DNA of 64,000 nucleotides, from positions 49,232-113,231 of the forward strand of contig CAZMNF010000001.1 of the NCBI GenBank assembly GCA_964567595.1, in the 5' to 3' direction. Shown here one piece after another: positions 36,819 through 44,796 of this stretch (within the stretch, counting starts at the first letter, position 1; every line of letters begins with the position of its first letter). This stretch comes from CAZMNF01 sp964567595 (GTDB lineage Bacteria > Bipolaricaulota > Bipolaricaulia > RBG-16-55-9). Below the pieces are notes generated by a model. The model was not told where the DNA came from. It saw only the letters and a program-made list of their open reading frames with translations, and did no database searches. The position numbers and the translations under genes were made by a program.

Positions 36819-37793
36819 TTATGACCCGCCGAGGTCGGACGCGCTTGGTACGCCGCCCAAACTCGTCGCCTCGGTGACCGCCCGTCGAATGGCGCCCGTG
36901 AGCGCGTCCTGAGCGAAGCCGGCGATGTGGTTCAGGTCGACGTCGGAGCGCTGCTGGCCCGTGGAGACCGCGACCCCGACGTCGCCGTCGAACGTCCCGT
37001 GCGCGGGCGAGTGGGTGCGCACCAATGCTCCATCCGTCATGCGGGCCAGGCGGGTCAGCTCGGATCGACCGAGCTCAACCTCGGTTGCGACGACCCAGAG
37101 CGTCGTGTTGCTGCCGCGTCCGCTGAAGCGTCGGCGCAACGTCCCCTGGCGGATCTGCTCCGCCGTCGAGATGAAGTGCTCGCCCGTTTCATCCCGCAGC
37201 CCGGCGATGATCCCGCCAGTCTCTGCATCGAGAATATCGCCGAAGGCGTTGACAATGGCGAGCGCCCCGATCGGGCCGTAGGGGCTGTCCACGCTGGCCG
37301 TGCCGAGCCCCGTCTTCGTCGCCCGCTCTAGGCTGAAGAGGTTTCCAATGGTTGCGCCCGTCCCCGCGCCGACGCAGCCCTCGTCGATGGTGCCGTCCGT
37401 GGCACGCTCGCACGCTTGATGGCCCATCTCGACGTCGGGCCGTCGGTCGGCGTCGCCGACCCCGAGGTCGAAGAGAATGGCCGTGGGCACGATGGGCACG
37501 ACGGCGACGCCGACGTCGAACCCGATGCCGTGGCCTTCGAGACAGCGCATCGCGCCGCCGCCCGCGTCGAGGCCGTAGTCGCTGCCGCCGGACAACACCA
37601 AAGCGTGGATCGTCTCGTTCAGATGGGTCTCCCGAAAGACGTCGGCCTTGCGGGTGCCCGTGGCGTAACCGGGCGGCGCCCAGCCGGCGCGGGCGCCGCC
37701 TTCAAAGACGACCGCGGTGCAGCCCGTGATCGCGTCGAGGTCGTGGGCGTGCCCGACACGGATCCCGGCAACGTCCGTGATGGCGCCGGACAT
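36819..37793 (-). CDS. P1-family peptidase (DmpA/BapA-like N-terminal nucleophile hydrolase)
   Basis: A 324-aa protein beginning MSGAITDVAGIRVGHAHD. CTAVVFEGGARAGW, LSGGSDYGLDAGGGAM and CVGAGTGATIGN are family motifs. SGRGSNTTLWVVATEVEL, near residue 235, supplies the Thr expected as nucleophile after autocleavage. Such enzymes act as aminopeptidases on D- or beta-amino peptides. It starts 4 nt after the M32 carboxypeptidase stop, so two peptidases are coexpressed. The upstream open frame (to 37919) overlaps that gene and is rejected as start. Confidence 0.88.
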   Translation of the reverse strand: MSGAITDVAGIRVGHAHDLDAITGCTAVVFEGGARAGWAPPGYATGTRKADVFRETHLNETIHALVLSGGSDYGLDAGGGAMRCLEGHGIGFDVGVAVVPIVPTAILFDLGVGDADRRPDVEMGHQACERATDGTIDEGCVGAGTGATIGNLFSLERATKTGLGTASVDSPYGPIGALAIVNAFGDILDAETGGIIAGLRDETGEHFISTAEQIRQGTLRRRFSGRGSNTTLWVVATEVELGRSELTRLARMTDGALVRTHSPAHGTFDGDVGVAVSTGQQRSDVDLNHIAGFAQDALTGAIRRAVTEATSLGGVPSASDLGGS

Positions 37794-37797
37794 CGAC

Positions 37798-39306
37798 CTA
37801 GTCCAGCGCGCCGTAGATGCCGCTGTACTTGTCCCGGATGTAGTCGATGAAGTCGTCGGCGCCGAGCGTCTGTCCCGTAGCCCGCTGCAACAGCTCCTGG
37901 GGCGCGAACTTTTTGCCATGCTGGTGGACGTTCGTGCGCATCCAGGTCAACAGATCGCCGAACTCGCCATTGGCGATCTGATCCTCGAGATCGGGGATCG
38001 ATGCGTTGGCCGCGCGATAGAGCTGGCACGACATCAGGTTGCCGAGCGCGTACGTGGGGAAGTACCCCAAAGCGCCCATGGACCAGTGGATGTCCTGCAG
38101 CACGCCCTGGGCGTGGTTGGGCGGCGTGATGCCGAGATAATCTTCCATCTTCGCGTTCCAGGCGTCGGGCAGGTCCCCGATGGCGATCTCGTCGTCGAGC
38201 ATGGCGTTCTCCAACTCGAACCGCAGCATAATGTGAAGGTTGTAGGTGACCTCATCGGCTTCCACGCGGATGAACGAGGGCTCGGCGCGGTTGATCGCGC
38301 GATAGAAGTGATCCAGCGTGACATCGCCCAGTTGGTCCGGGAACGTCTCTTGGAGTTCGGGATAGTAGTGGCGCCAGAAGGCGTAGCTCCGCCCGACGAG
38401 GTTCTCCCAGAGGCGCGACTGGGACTCGTGGAGCCCGAGCGAGGCGTTGCTGCCCAAGGGCGTGTCGGCCAGCTCCTCGGGAATGCCTTGCTCGTAGAGC
38501 CCGTGACCGCACTCGTGCAGCGTGCCGAACAGCCCGCTCGGGAGATAGGTCTCCGACATCCGGGTGGTCAATCGGACGTCGGTGGGGGCGAAACTGGTCG
38601 TGAACGGGTGCGTGGAGTAGTCCTGCCGACCGCAGTTCGTGTCGAAGCCGTAGTCTTCCACCACCGACAATCCGAATGCCCACTGCTTGTCCGTGGGGAA
38701 GTGGCGTTTAACGACGCCGCCGTCGGGCGGCTCCCGTTCCGAAATCTGCTGGACGATCGGGACGAGCTTCTCGCGCAGGTCTTGAAAGATGCGCTCGACG
38801 TCGGCCGTCTTCATCTCGGGCTCGAAGTTGTCGAGCAGCGCGTCGTACATGCGGTCGGCGTAGCCGAGCGCGTCGGCCACCCGCTTGTTCAGATCGACCA
38901 GCTTCTCCAAATGCGGCTGGAATTTGGCGAAATCGTCGGTCTCGCGGGCCTCTTTCCAGGCTTCCTTGGCGTGGGAGCTCGTGCGGCTCAGCTCGGCGAT
39001 CAGCTCGCTGGGGATCTTGGTCGCCTTGTCGAACTCGCGCCGCGTGACCCGGACGAGGCTGGCCTCGTACGAGTCGGGATCGGCGTCGGCGTGCTCGCTC
39101 TCGAGCTGATCCAGCAACGTTCCGATCTCGTCGTCGGTGAAGAACTGGTGCGAGAGCTGGGTGAGCGTGGCCAAGTGCTGGGCCCGCGCCTCGGCGCCGC
39201 CGGCTGGCATGTAAGTCTCCTGGTCCCAGTTCAGCACGGCGGATGCCGAACCGAGGTGTGACACGCGCGCCAACAGCTGGTGGAGTCGATCGAGTTTCTC
39301 GGACAC
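37798..39306 (-). CDS. M32 carboxypeptidase (Taq type)
   Basis: A 502-aa cytosolic metallocarboxypeptidase. SAVLNWDQETYMPAGGAEAR is the family N-terminal motif and LFGTLHECGHGLYEQG the zinc motif (an HExxH, HECGH). LHESQSRLWEN carries the third ligand region. Start is GTG at 39306, fixed by AAGGAGG with 4 nt spacing; the frame is open another 106 codons upstream, but that part is not family-like. It probably trims broad-specificity C-termini and is cotranscribed with the P1 peptidase. Confidence 0.94.
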   Translation of the reverse strand: MSEKLDRLHQLLARVSHLGSASAVLNWDQETYMPAGGAEARAQHLATLTQLSHQFFTDDEIGTLLDQLESEHADADPDSYEASLVRVTRREFDKATKIPSELIAELSRTSSHAKEAWKEARETDDFAKFQPHLEKLVDLNKRVADALGYADRMYDALLDNFEPEMKTADVERIFQDLREKLVPIVQQISEREPPDGGVVKRHFPTDKQWAFGLSVVEDYGFDTNCGRQDYSTHPFTTSFAPTDVRLTTRMSETYLPSGLFGTLHECGHGLYEQGIPEELADTPLGSNASLGLHESQSRLWENLVGRSYAFWRHYYPELQETFPDQLGDVTLDHFYRAINRAEPSFIRVEADEVTYNLHIMLRFELENAMLDDEIAIGDLPDAWNAKMEDYLGITPPNHAQGVLQDIHWSMGALGYFPTYALGNLMSCQLYRAANASIPDLEDQIANGEFGDLLTWMRTNVHQHGKKFAPQELLQRATGQTLGADDFIDYIRDKYSGIYGALD

Positions 39307-39445
39307 GGTGCCTCCTTCTGTGGGGTTCGATAGGTGTCGTGACGCCCTACGATAGCCGACCGTTCGGTCATGAATCAAGCATTCCTTGAGAGCATGGGGG
39401 ATTTCGCCGTCGTCTGCTAGGATGGATCGGAAGGAGGATGAGATC

Positions 39446-39868
39446 ATGCCGAATGTCAATCTGACCTGGAACCGGGGCCTGCGCTTCGTGGCGCAGACGG
39501 ACAGCGGCCACGCGGTGGTGGCCGACACTGACCCCGACGTGGGCGGGCTGGCGTCCGCGGCTTCGCCCGTCGAGCTGCTGCTCGGCGGCGTCGCCGGATG
39601 CACGGCGATGGACGTCATGTCCATCTTGAGGAAAAAGCGCGTCCAAGTGGACGACCTCGAGATCGAGACCGAGGCAGAGATGGCATCCGAGCCCCCGAAG
39701 CATTTGCCGGCGATCCATCTCGTCTACAAGGTCTGGGGCCCGAACGTCACCGAGGAGGCGCTCGAGCGGGCGATCGAGCTCTCCCACGAGAAGTACTGCA
39801 CGGTCTCCAACACCGTCAACGGCGTCGCGACGATCACCTGGGAGCACCGGATCAACCCGGAAGGGTGA
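39446..39868 (+). CDS. OsmC/Ohr-family peroxiredoxin-like protein
   Basis: A 140-aa protein. GGVAGCTAMDVMSILRKKR and LSHEKYCTVSNTV each supply one of the two catalytic cysteines of the OsmC fold, which reduce organic hydroperoxides. AASPVELLLGG is typical of the OsmC-like branch. GGAAGGAGGATGAGATC before the ATG at 39446 supports this start over an in-frame ATG 60 nt upstream. It stands alone between divergent M32 and the secreted protein gene. Confidence 0.92.
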   Translation: MPNVNLTWNRGLRFVAQTDSGHAVVADTDPDVGGLASAASPVELLLGGVAGCTAMDVMSILRKKRVQVDDLEIETEAEMASEPPKHLPAIHLVYKVWGPNVTEEALERAIELSHEKYCTVSNTVNGVATITWEHRINPEG

Positions 39869-40015
39869 ATCCCGAGCGTCTGGAAGATCCGGGCTTCCCC
39901 TTCTAGAATCGGTTCAGCATGCGGCTATACCTGCCGCCATCAGAATATCGCACACGCTCCGGCTGGCGTGATCCGACCGGCCCGAGCGTGCGGCGATGCT
40001 CACAAAGGGGGATGT

Positions 40016-40861
40016 ATGAAGGCAAGACTTTGGCTCCGGCTGGGTGCGTTGGTGCTGTTGGGGATCGGCCTGATCGCGGGCGGCGCGGTGTCCCAGTCGC
40101 CCCAGCAGGCCGAGACCACGACGGTCACGTTCGAGAACGTCTGCTCGGAAGGGACCGTCCTCATCAACGAGATCGTGCTCACCGACGGGCGCAACCTGGA
40201 CGTCACGCTCCAGGAGATCACCCTGGAGCCGGGGCAGACGTCGGCGCTGTCCAAAGACCTGTCGTTCACGCCGACCCGACTCGGGCTGGGAGGCACAGTC
40301 GACGGGCAAGAGTTCAGCTTTACGATCGATCCGCTCCCGCTCAACGAGACGTTCAACCCTGACCAGGCCCAAGGCTGTCTGGAGATCACCGTTGAAGCGC
40401 CCGGCGACGGCGCGGAGATCCCGACCGAGCGCGACAAGCCGATCGCCGAGGGCGACAACCTGCAGACGGTGGTGAACACGCTCCAGCTGAACGGGATCGC
40501 CGAGGACAAGGTTGAGGGCAGCCAGTCGGCCCCGAAGATCGCCGACGTCGGCAGTCCATCGCTGGTGCGCGGCATCCCCGCCTCCAGCTTCCAACTCCTC
40601 TGGGTCGGGTCCAGCGCGGGCCAGTTGCGCAGCGCGATCGCATGGGACAACCCGTCGGTCGATCTCGATCTGCTCGTGTTCGGCAACGCCGGCGCCTGCT
40701 TCCAGCTCAACGCGCCGGGCAACCTGGCGGAGCTGTGCGACCGCCCGGCCGGGCCCCGACACGGCCCCACAGGCGGCCCCGTTGCCGGCAACGTCTTCGC
40801 CGTGCTCGTGATCAATTGGTCGTCGCAGACGCAGTCCTACACGTTGTCCCTGTCCCCGTAG
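40016..40861 (+). CDS. Secreted protein with a PPC-like C-terminal domain
   Basis: A 281-aa protein with a clear signal peptide: MKARLWLRLGALVLLGIGLI, then a likely cleavage after AGGAVSQ. The mature N-terminal half is acidic beta-rich sequence with no family I recognise (VTFENVCSEGTVLINEIVL). The last 80 residues (WDNPSVDLDLLVFG, then GNVFAVLVINWSSQTQSYTL) resemble a bacterial pre-peptidase C-terminal domain, a beta-sandwich found on exported proteins. AAAGGGGGATGT precedes the ATG; an in-frame upstream ATG (39968) would bury the signal peptide. Function unknown. It is monocistronic with a strong terminator. Confidence 0.7.
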   Translation: MKARLWLRLGALVLLGIGLIAGGAVSQSPQQAETTTVTFENVCSEGTVLINEIVLTDGRNLDVTLQEITLEPGQTSALSKDLSFTPTRLGLGGTVDGQEFSFTIDPLPLNETFNPDQAQGCLEITVEAPGDGAEIPTERDKPIAEGDNLQTVVNTLQLNGIAEDKVEGSQSAPKIADVGSPSLVRGIPASSFQLLWVGSSAGQLRSAIAWDNPSVDLDLLVFGNAGACFQLNAPGNLAELCDRPAGPRHGPTGGPVAGNVFAVLVINWSSQTQSYTLSLSP

Positions 40862-40903
40862 GGGCCCCAGCAAGCCCCACGACCCGAACGCGCAGACGGA
40901 GGC

Positions 40904-40948
40904 GGGGTGCAAGGGCGAGGATCGCTCTCCTTGCGCCCCGTCGCTTTT
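40904..40948 (+). terminator. Intrinsic terminator after the secreted protein gene
   Basis: GGGGTGCAAGG (40904-40914) pairs with CCTTGCGCCCC (40929-40939), one G-U pair, followed by GTCGCTTTT. The rest of the 264-bp gap before pckA shows no promoter that I trust. Confidence 0.75.
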
Positions 40949-41125
40949 GCGAGCCGCAAGGGCTGAGGCATATCATGGCACCGCTGGCTCGTGACGGGAT
41001 CATGCCCCCAGGGCTACTGATCACCGCGGAAGCAGGGTTAAGTGATGGCCGCGACGCGGGCGAAACTTGCGGTCATTGAGTCATCCTTCTTGTGCAGCGG
41101 TCAATAAGACGGGAGGAGTGTTTCG

Positions 41126-42679
41126 ATGAGCAGCATAGATCTCGATCTGGCTCCGTACGGCATTCGCCGGCCGGGCCACATCCACTGGAATCGCAGCGTG
41201 CCGGCGCTCTATCAAGAATCGCTCAAGCGCAACGAGAGCTGGCTTGCCCAAGGCGGCCCGTTGGTGGTCAAGACGGGCCAGCACACGGGTCGCTCGCCCA
41301 AGGACCGCTTCATCGTGGAGGACGAGCTCACCCGCGACGCGATCAACTGGGGCGAGATCAACCAGCCGATTTCCCCGGAAAGCTTCGACCAGCTTCACGA
41401 CCTGATCGCCCATCACCTGGAAGGCCGCGATCTGTTCGTTCAGGATCTCTATGCGGGCGCCGATCCGGATTACCGGATGCCCGTCCGTGTTGTGACCGAA
41501 CTGGCGTGGCACAGCCTGTTCGCGCGCAACCTCTTCGTCCGGCCCGCTGACGAGCGCGAGCCGCACGAGGAGCCCGGCTTTACCGTCATCGCCGCCCCGC
41601 ACTGCACCGCCGATCCGGAACGCCACGACATCCGAAGCTCGACCTTCGTGCTGCTCAACTTTTCCCAGCGCCTCGTGCTCATCGGCGGCACCCACTACGG
41701 CGGCGAGATCAAGAAGGCCATCTTTACCGCGCTCAACTTCCTGTTGACCGAGCAGGACGTCTTCCCCATGCACTGTTCGGCCAACGTCGGCCCGGATGGC
41801 GACGTGGCGCTGTTCTTCGGGCTCTCGGGCACGGGGAAGACGACGCTGTCCACCGAACCCCATCGCGAGCTGATCGGCGACGACGAACACGGCTGGCACG
41901 AGGACGGCGTCTTCAACTTCGAGGGCGGCTGTTACGCGAAGACGATCCGCATCAAGCCCGAGGACGAGCCGGAGATCTATCGCGCCGTGACCCAGTTCGG
42001 GGCGGTTCTGGAGAACGTCGTGCTCGATCCCGATACGCGCGAGCCGCGCTTCGACGCCGACACGTTCACCGAGAACACTCGCGGTGCGTACCCGATCGAG
42101 CATCTCGAGCAAGTCGTGCCCCAGGGAACGGGCGGAATTCCCAGCTCGGTCTTCATGCTGAGCTTCGACGCGTTCGGCGTGCTGCCGCCCATTGCCAAGC
42201 TGACCCCCGAGCAGGCCATGAAGTATTTCCTATTAGGCTACACCGCCAAGGTGGCCGGGACGGAGCGAGGAATTGACGAGCCGCAAGTGACGTTCAGCAG
42301 CGGCTTCGGCGCGCCGTTCTTGCCGCGGCCGCCGGAAGTCTATGCGCGGATGCTGCGCGACCGCATGGAGCGGCACGACACGAGCGTCTGGTTCGTCAAC
42401 ACGGGAATTACGGGCGGCCCCTACGGCGTGGGCCGGCGGATGCCTTTGGCGCAGACCCGCGCGCTCATCCACGCCGCGCTCGACGGCACCCTCGAAGCCG
42501 GCGAGTTCGAGACCGACGACGTCTTCGGGCTCCGGGTGCCGACGGCGTGCCCCGGCGTGAGCGAGAAGCTGCTCAATCCCAAGTGGGCTTGGGACGACCC
42601 GGAGGCCTACGACGCCAAGGCCCACGACCTGGTGAAGCGCTTCGAGAAGCGCTTCAAGGCGTTCGAGCTCCAGCCATGA
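41126..42679 (+). CDS. pckA: Phosphoenolpyruvate carboxykinase (ATP)
   Basis: A 517-aa gluconeogenic enzyme converting oxaloacetate plus ATP to PEP. KTGQHTGRSPKDRFIV, the kinase loop FGLSGTGKTTLS (about residues 231-242), GGTHYGGEIKKA and HCSANVG are visible. GGGAGGAG lies 9 nt before the ATG. The stop overlaps rpiA by 4 nt (ATGA). With the 2-oxoacid:ferredoxin oxidoreductase and complex I further on, it suggests growth on organic acids, which fits the acyl-CoA synthetase at 2.7 kb. Confidence 0.97.
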   Translation: MSSIDLDLAPYGIRRPGHIHWNRSVPALYQESLKRNESWLAQGGPLVVKTGQHTGRSPKDRFIVEDELTRDAINWGEINQPISPESFDQLHDLIAHHLEGRDLFVQDLYAGADPDYRMPVRVVTELAWHSLFARNLFVRPADEREPHEEPGFTVIAAPHCTADPERHDIRSSTFVLLNFSQRLVLIGGTHYGGEIKKAIFTALNFLLTEQDVFPMHCSANVGPDGDVALFFGLSGTGKTTLSTEPHRELIGDDEHGWHEDGVFNFEGGCYAKTIRIKPEDEPEIYRAVTQFGAVLENVVLDPDTREPRFDADTFTENTRGAYPIEHLEQVVPQGTGGIPSSVFMLSFDAFGVLPPIAKLTPEQAMKYFLLGYTAKVAGTERGIDEPQVTFSSGFGAPFLPRPPEVYARMLRDRMERHDTSVWFVNTGITGGPYGVGRRMPLAQTRALIHAALDGTLEAGEFETDDVFGLRVPTACPGVSEKLLNPKWAWDDPEAYDAKAHDLVKRFEKRFKAFELQP

Positions 42680-43365
42680 ATGAGGGGAGCGACCTGAAGG
42701 CGCGGGCGGCCGAGCGGGCGCTCGACTTCCTCGAGGGCGTGCGGGTGCTCGGGCTCGGCACGGGAAGCACGGCAGAACGCTTCACGCGGCGCGTCGCCGA
42801 GCTCTATCGGACCGGCGAGTTGGGCGATTTGCTCGTCGTGCCGACGTCCGGTGAGACGGCTGACCTGGCGGATGATTTGGAGATTCCGCTCACCACCTTG
42901 GACGAGCACCCGGAGCTGGACCTGACCGTCGACGGGGCGGACGAGGTCGATCCCGAGTTGAACCTCATCAAGGGCCTCGGTGGGGCCCTTACGCGCGAAA
43001 AGATCGTCGCTCACGCCAGTCGACGCTTCGTGGTCATCGTCGACGAGGGCAAGCGCGTTGGGCGCCTGGGAACGCGAGGGCCCGTGCCCATCGAGCTGCT
43101 GGCGTTTGGGCGCGGCCCCGTCGAGCGCGCACTGCAGGATCGGGGCGCCGCGCTGTCCCGGCGAAGCGACGGGACCGAGCTGTTCACCACGGACGAAGGG
43201 AACCTGATCGTCGACGCCGCCTTCGCCGGCGGCATCGACGATCCAATGGAGCTTGACGGGTGGTTGAACGGGCTGCCCGGCGTTGTCGAGCACGGGCTGT
43301 TTCTGGGGATGGCGGATGCGGTCGTTGCGGCAAGCGAGTCAGGCGTCGAGACCCTGGAGCGTTGA
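42676..43365 (+). CDS. rpiA: Ribose-5-phosphate isomerase A
   Basis: A 229-aa enzyme of the pentose phosphate pathway. VRVLGLGTGSTAERF is the phosphate-binding start, VPTSGETADLA, DLTVDGADEVDPELNLIKGLGGALTREKI the catalytic region (seen as TVDGADEVD and LIKGLGGALTREKI), and FTTDEGNLIVD the C-terminal motif. Start ATG at 42676 overlaps the pckA stop, so translation is coupled. Length is normal. Confidence 0.95.
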   Translation: MNEGSDLKARAAERALDFLEGVRVLGLGTGSTAERFTRRVAELYRTGELGDLLVVPTSGETADLADDLEIPLTTLDEHPELDLTVDGADEVDPELNLIKGLGGALTREKIVAHASRRFVVIVDEGKRVGRLGTRGPVPIELLAFGRGPVERALQDRGAALSRRSDGTELFTTDEGNLIVDAAFAGGIDDPMELDGWLNGLPGVVEHGLFLGMADAVVAASESGVETLER

Positions 43366-43385
43366 TCCGTCGCTGCGAATGATGG

Positions 43386-43838
43386 CTATTCCTCGGACTC
43401 GGTTGTGGTCATCCGCACGGTCATGACCGGCGCTTGAGAGGTCCGCACGACCTCCTCGGTGACGCTGCCCAGTAGCATGCGGTTGATGCCACGGCGGCCG
43501 TGGGTCCCCATGACCACGAGGTCGATGTCGTTCGCCTCGGCGTACGCCTTGATCTCTTCGGCCGGATGCCCCTGACGAAGCTCGGTCTGCACCGCGGACA
43601 GGCCCCGGTTGCGGAAGCGCTCTGCCGTTTCGTCCAGGATCTGTCGGCCCGACTCCTGCAGCGTCTCCATGATGTTGGTGAGCGCGACGCTGGCGCCGTA
43701 CTCGTGAAACCTTGGGGGCTCGGCGACAAAGATAACGTGGATGCGGGCGTCGAACGCCTCGGCGACGGACACGGCGGCGTCGATCGCTCGGCCCACTCCC
43801 TCTGAGCCGTCGGTCGGCAAGAGAATCTGGCGGAACAT
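43386..43838 (-). CDS. Universal stress protein UspA family, ATP-binding type
   Basis: A 150-aa single-domain protein beginning MFRQILLPTDGSEGVGRAI. The C-terminal GTHGRRGINRMLLGS fits the ATP-binding rule G-x2-G-x9-G-S exactly, so this is an ATP-binding Usp. AAAGGAA precedes the ATG at 43838; an in-frame ATG at 43904 lacks support. It converges with rpiA and is divergent from the Crp/Fnr gene, a common pairing of stress protein and redox regulator. Confidence 0.92.
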   Translation of the reverse strand: MFRQILLPTDGSEGVGRAIDAAVSVAEAFDARIHVIFVAEPPRFHEYGASVALTNIMETLQESGRQILDETAERFRNRGLSAVQTELRQGHPAEEIKAYAEANDIDLVVMGTHGRRGINRMLLGSVTEEVVRTSQAPVMTVRMTTTESEE

Positions 43839-43878
43839 GGCGATTCCTTTCGCGGCCCGTCCAGAAGCCGCACTCGCT

Positions 43879-43908
43879 ATTGTAGCCTCAGTGCGGAAAG
43901 ACACGCAA
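43879..43908 (-). promoter_or_regulatory. Promoter of the uspA-family gene
   Basis: Minus strand TTGCGT (43908-43903), 18-bp spacer, TACAAT (43884-43879). The leader is about 35 nt. Confidence 0.55.
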
Positions 43909-43940
43909 TCCGGGCCTCGCTCCGCCGGACGTGGCGTTGA

Positions 43941-43949
43941 TGTTACAAT
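43941..43949 (+). promoter_or_regulatory. Extended -10 promoter of the Crp/Fnr gene
   Basis: TGT TACAAT (43941-43949) is an extended -10 element with no good -35 box. The predicted transcription start (about 43956) falls at or next to the ATG at 43958, so the mRNA may be leaderless or use an activator. Confidence 0.5.
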
Positions 43950-43957
43950 GTTTCGGC

Positions 43958-44647
43958 ATGAGTGAGTCGAACCGGTGCCAAGTCTGTTTCAACGACAAGT
44001 GCATCCTGCTCGACGTGAGTCGTCAGGACGTCGACTTCCGTCCCGACGAGTTCGCCACGCTGCTGCGCTACGAGAAGGGCCAGACGCTCTTCCAGGAGAA
44101 CGAGCCGGCTTACGGCTACTTCATCGTCTGCCACGGCGCCGTCAAGCTGAGCCATCACCTGGAGGATGGCCGCATCCACATCGTCGCCGTGCTCGGGCCC
44201 GGCGACTTGATCGGCATGGAGGCCCATGCCACGGGCCGGTTCCGCGTCGAGGCCGAGGCGATGGCCCCGACCGAGGTCGGCTTCGTTGACCGGAACGAGC
44301 TGCAGTCGCTGGTGGAGCGGTTCCCGGCCTTCGCGACCTCGCTCATCGAAAAGCTGACGGAGGAACTGGGCATGCTCCAGGAGCGGATCTGGGCGACGGC
44401 CCGTCCGGGCGCGTCCAGTCGACTGGCCTACCTGTTGCTCGATCTGGCCCGAACGCACGGACATGACCGCGCCGAGGGCACGGAGATCGACCTGGCGCTC
44501 ACCCGCGAGGAGCTGGGAGAGATGGCCGGCGTCTCCCGCGAGACGGCCAGCCTGACGCTCAGTCGCTTTGCGGAGCGCGGCTGGATCGACGCCGATCGGC
44601 GCCGCATCGTCGTCAAGGACGCCGACTCGCTCCAGGCGATGGTGTGA
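43958..44647 (+). CDS. Crp/Fnr-family regulator with four cysteines
   Basis: A 229-aa regulator. N-terminal CQVCFNDKC gives Cys7, Cys10 and Cys15; the cyclic-nucleotide-like beta roll (about 30-125) holds Cys58 in YFIVCHGAVKL. There are no other cysteines, so exactly four could ligate an iron-sulfur cluster as in FNR, although the spacing differs. The HTH is LTREELGEMAGVSRETASLT: the recognition helix keeps the E and S of FNR's ExxSR, while the Arg is Leu. An in-frame ATG at 43931 would add 9 residues. An FNR-like palindrome lies at 49336. Confidence 0.9.
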   Translation: MSESNRCQVCFNDKCILLDVSRQDVDFRPDEFATLLRYEKGQTLFQENEPAYGYFIVCHGAVKLSHHLEDGRIHIVAVLGPGDLIGMEAHATGRFRVEAEAMAPTEVGFVDRNELQSLVERFPAFATSLIEKLTEELGMLQERIWATARPGASSRLAYLLLDLARTHGHDRAEGTEIDLALTREELGEMAGVSRETASLTLSRFAERGWIDADRRRIVVKDADSLQAMV

Positions 44648-44653
44648 CCGCTG

Positions 44654-44692
44654 CTGTCCCCTTCATGGGACAGTGTTAGCTATCCAACACTG
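44654..44692 (+). terminator. Two overlapping hairpins after the Crp/Fnr gene
   Basis: CTGTCCC-CTTCAT-GGGACAG (44654-44673) and CAGTGTT-N8-AACACTG (44671-44692) share three bases and cannot both form fully. They may end the regulator transcript or act as an operator. A short stem CGCCC/GGGCG followed by TTT lies at 44717-44733. Confidence 0.4.
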
Positions 44693-44760
44693 CCCTGTGG
44701 AGTCGTTCAACGCGGGCGCCCAATCGGGCGTTTAGAATGGTCCCATCCTGCGGTGATCGC

Positions 44761-44775
44761 TAACGGTAACCGCTT
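44761..44775. promoter_or_regulatory. Candidate operator upstream of the winged-helix fusion gene
   Basis: TAACGGTAACCGCTT contains CGGT-A-ACCG, a perfect 4-bp inverted repeat, with flanking TAA and (C)TTA extending it. It lies 21-35 bp before the GTG. GGTGATC also occurs on both sides (44752-44758, 44785-44791). Autoregulation by the encoded HTH is a guess. Confidence 0.35.
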
Positions 44776-44796
44776 ACGGACACGGGTGATCACAGG

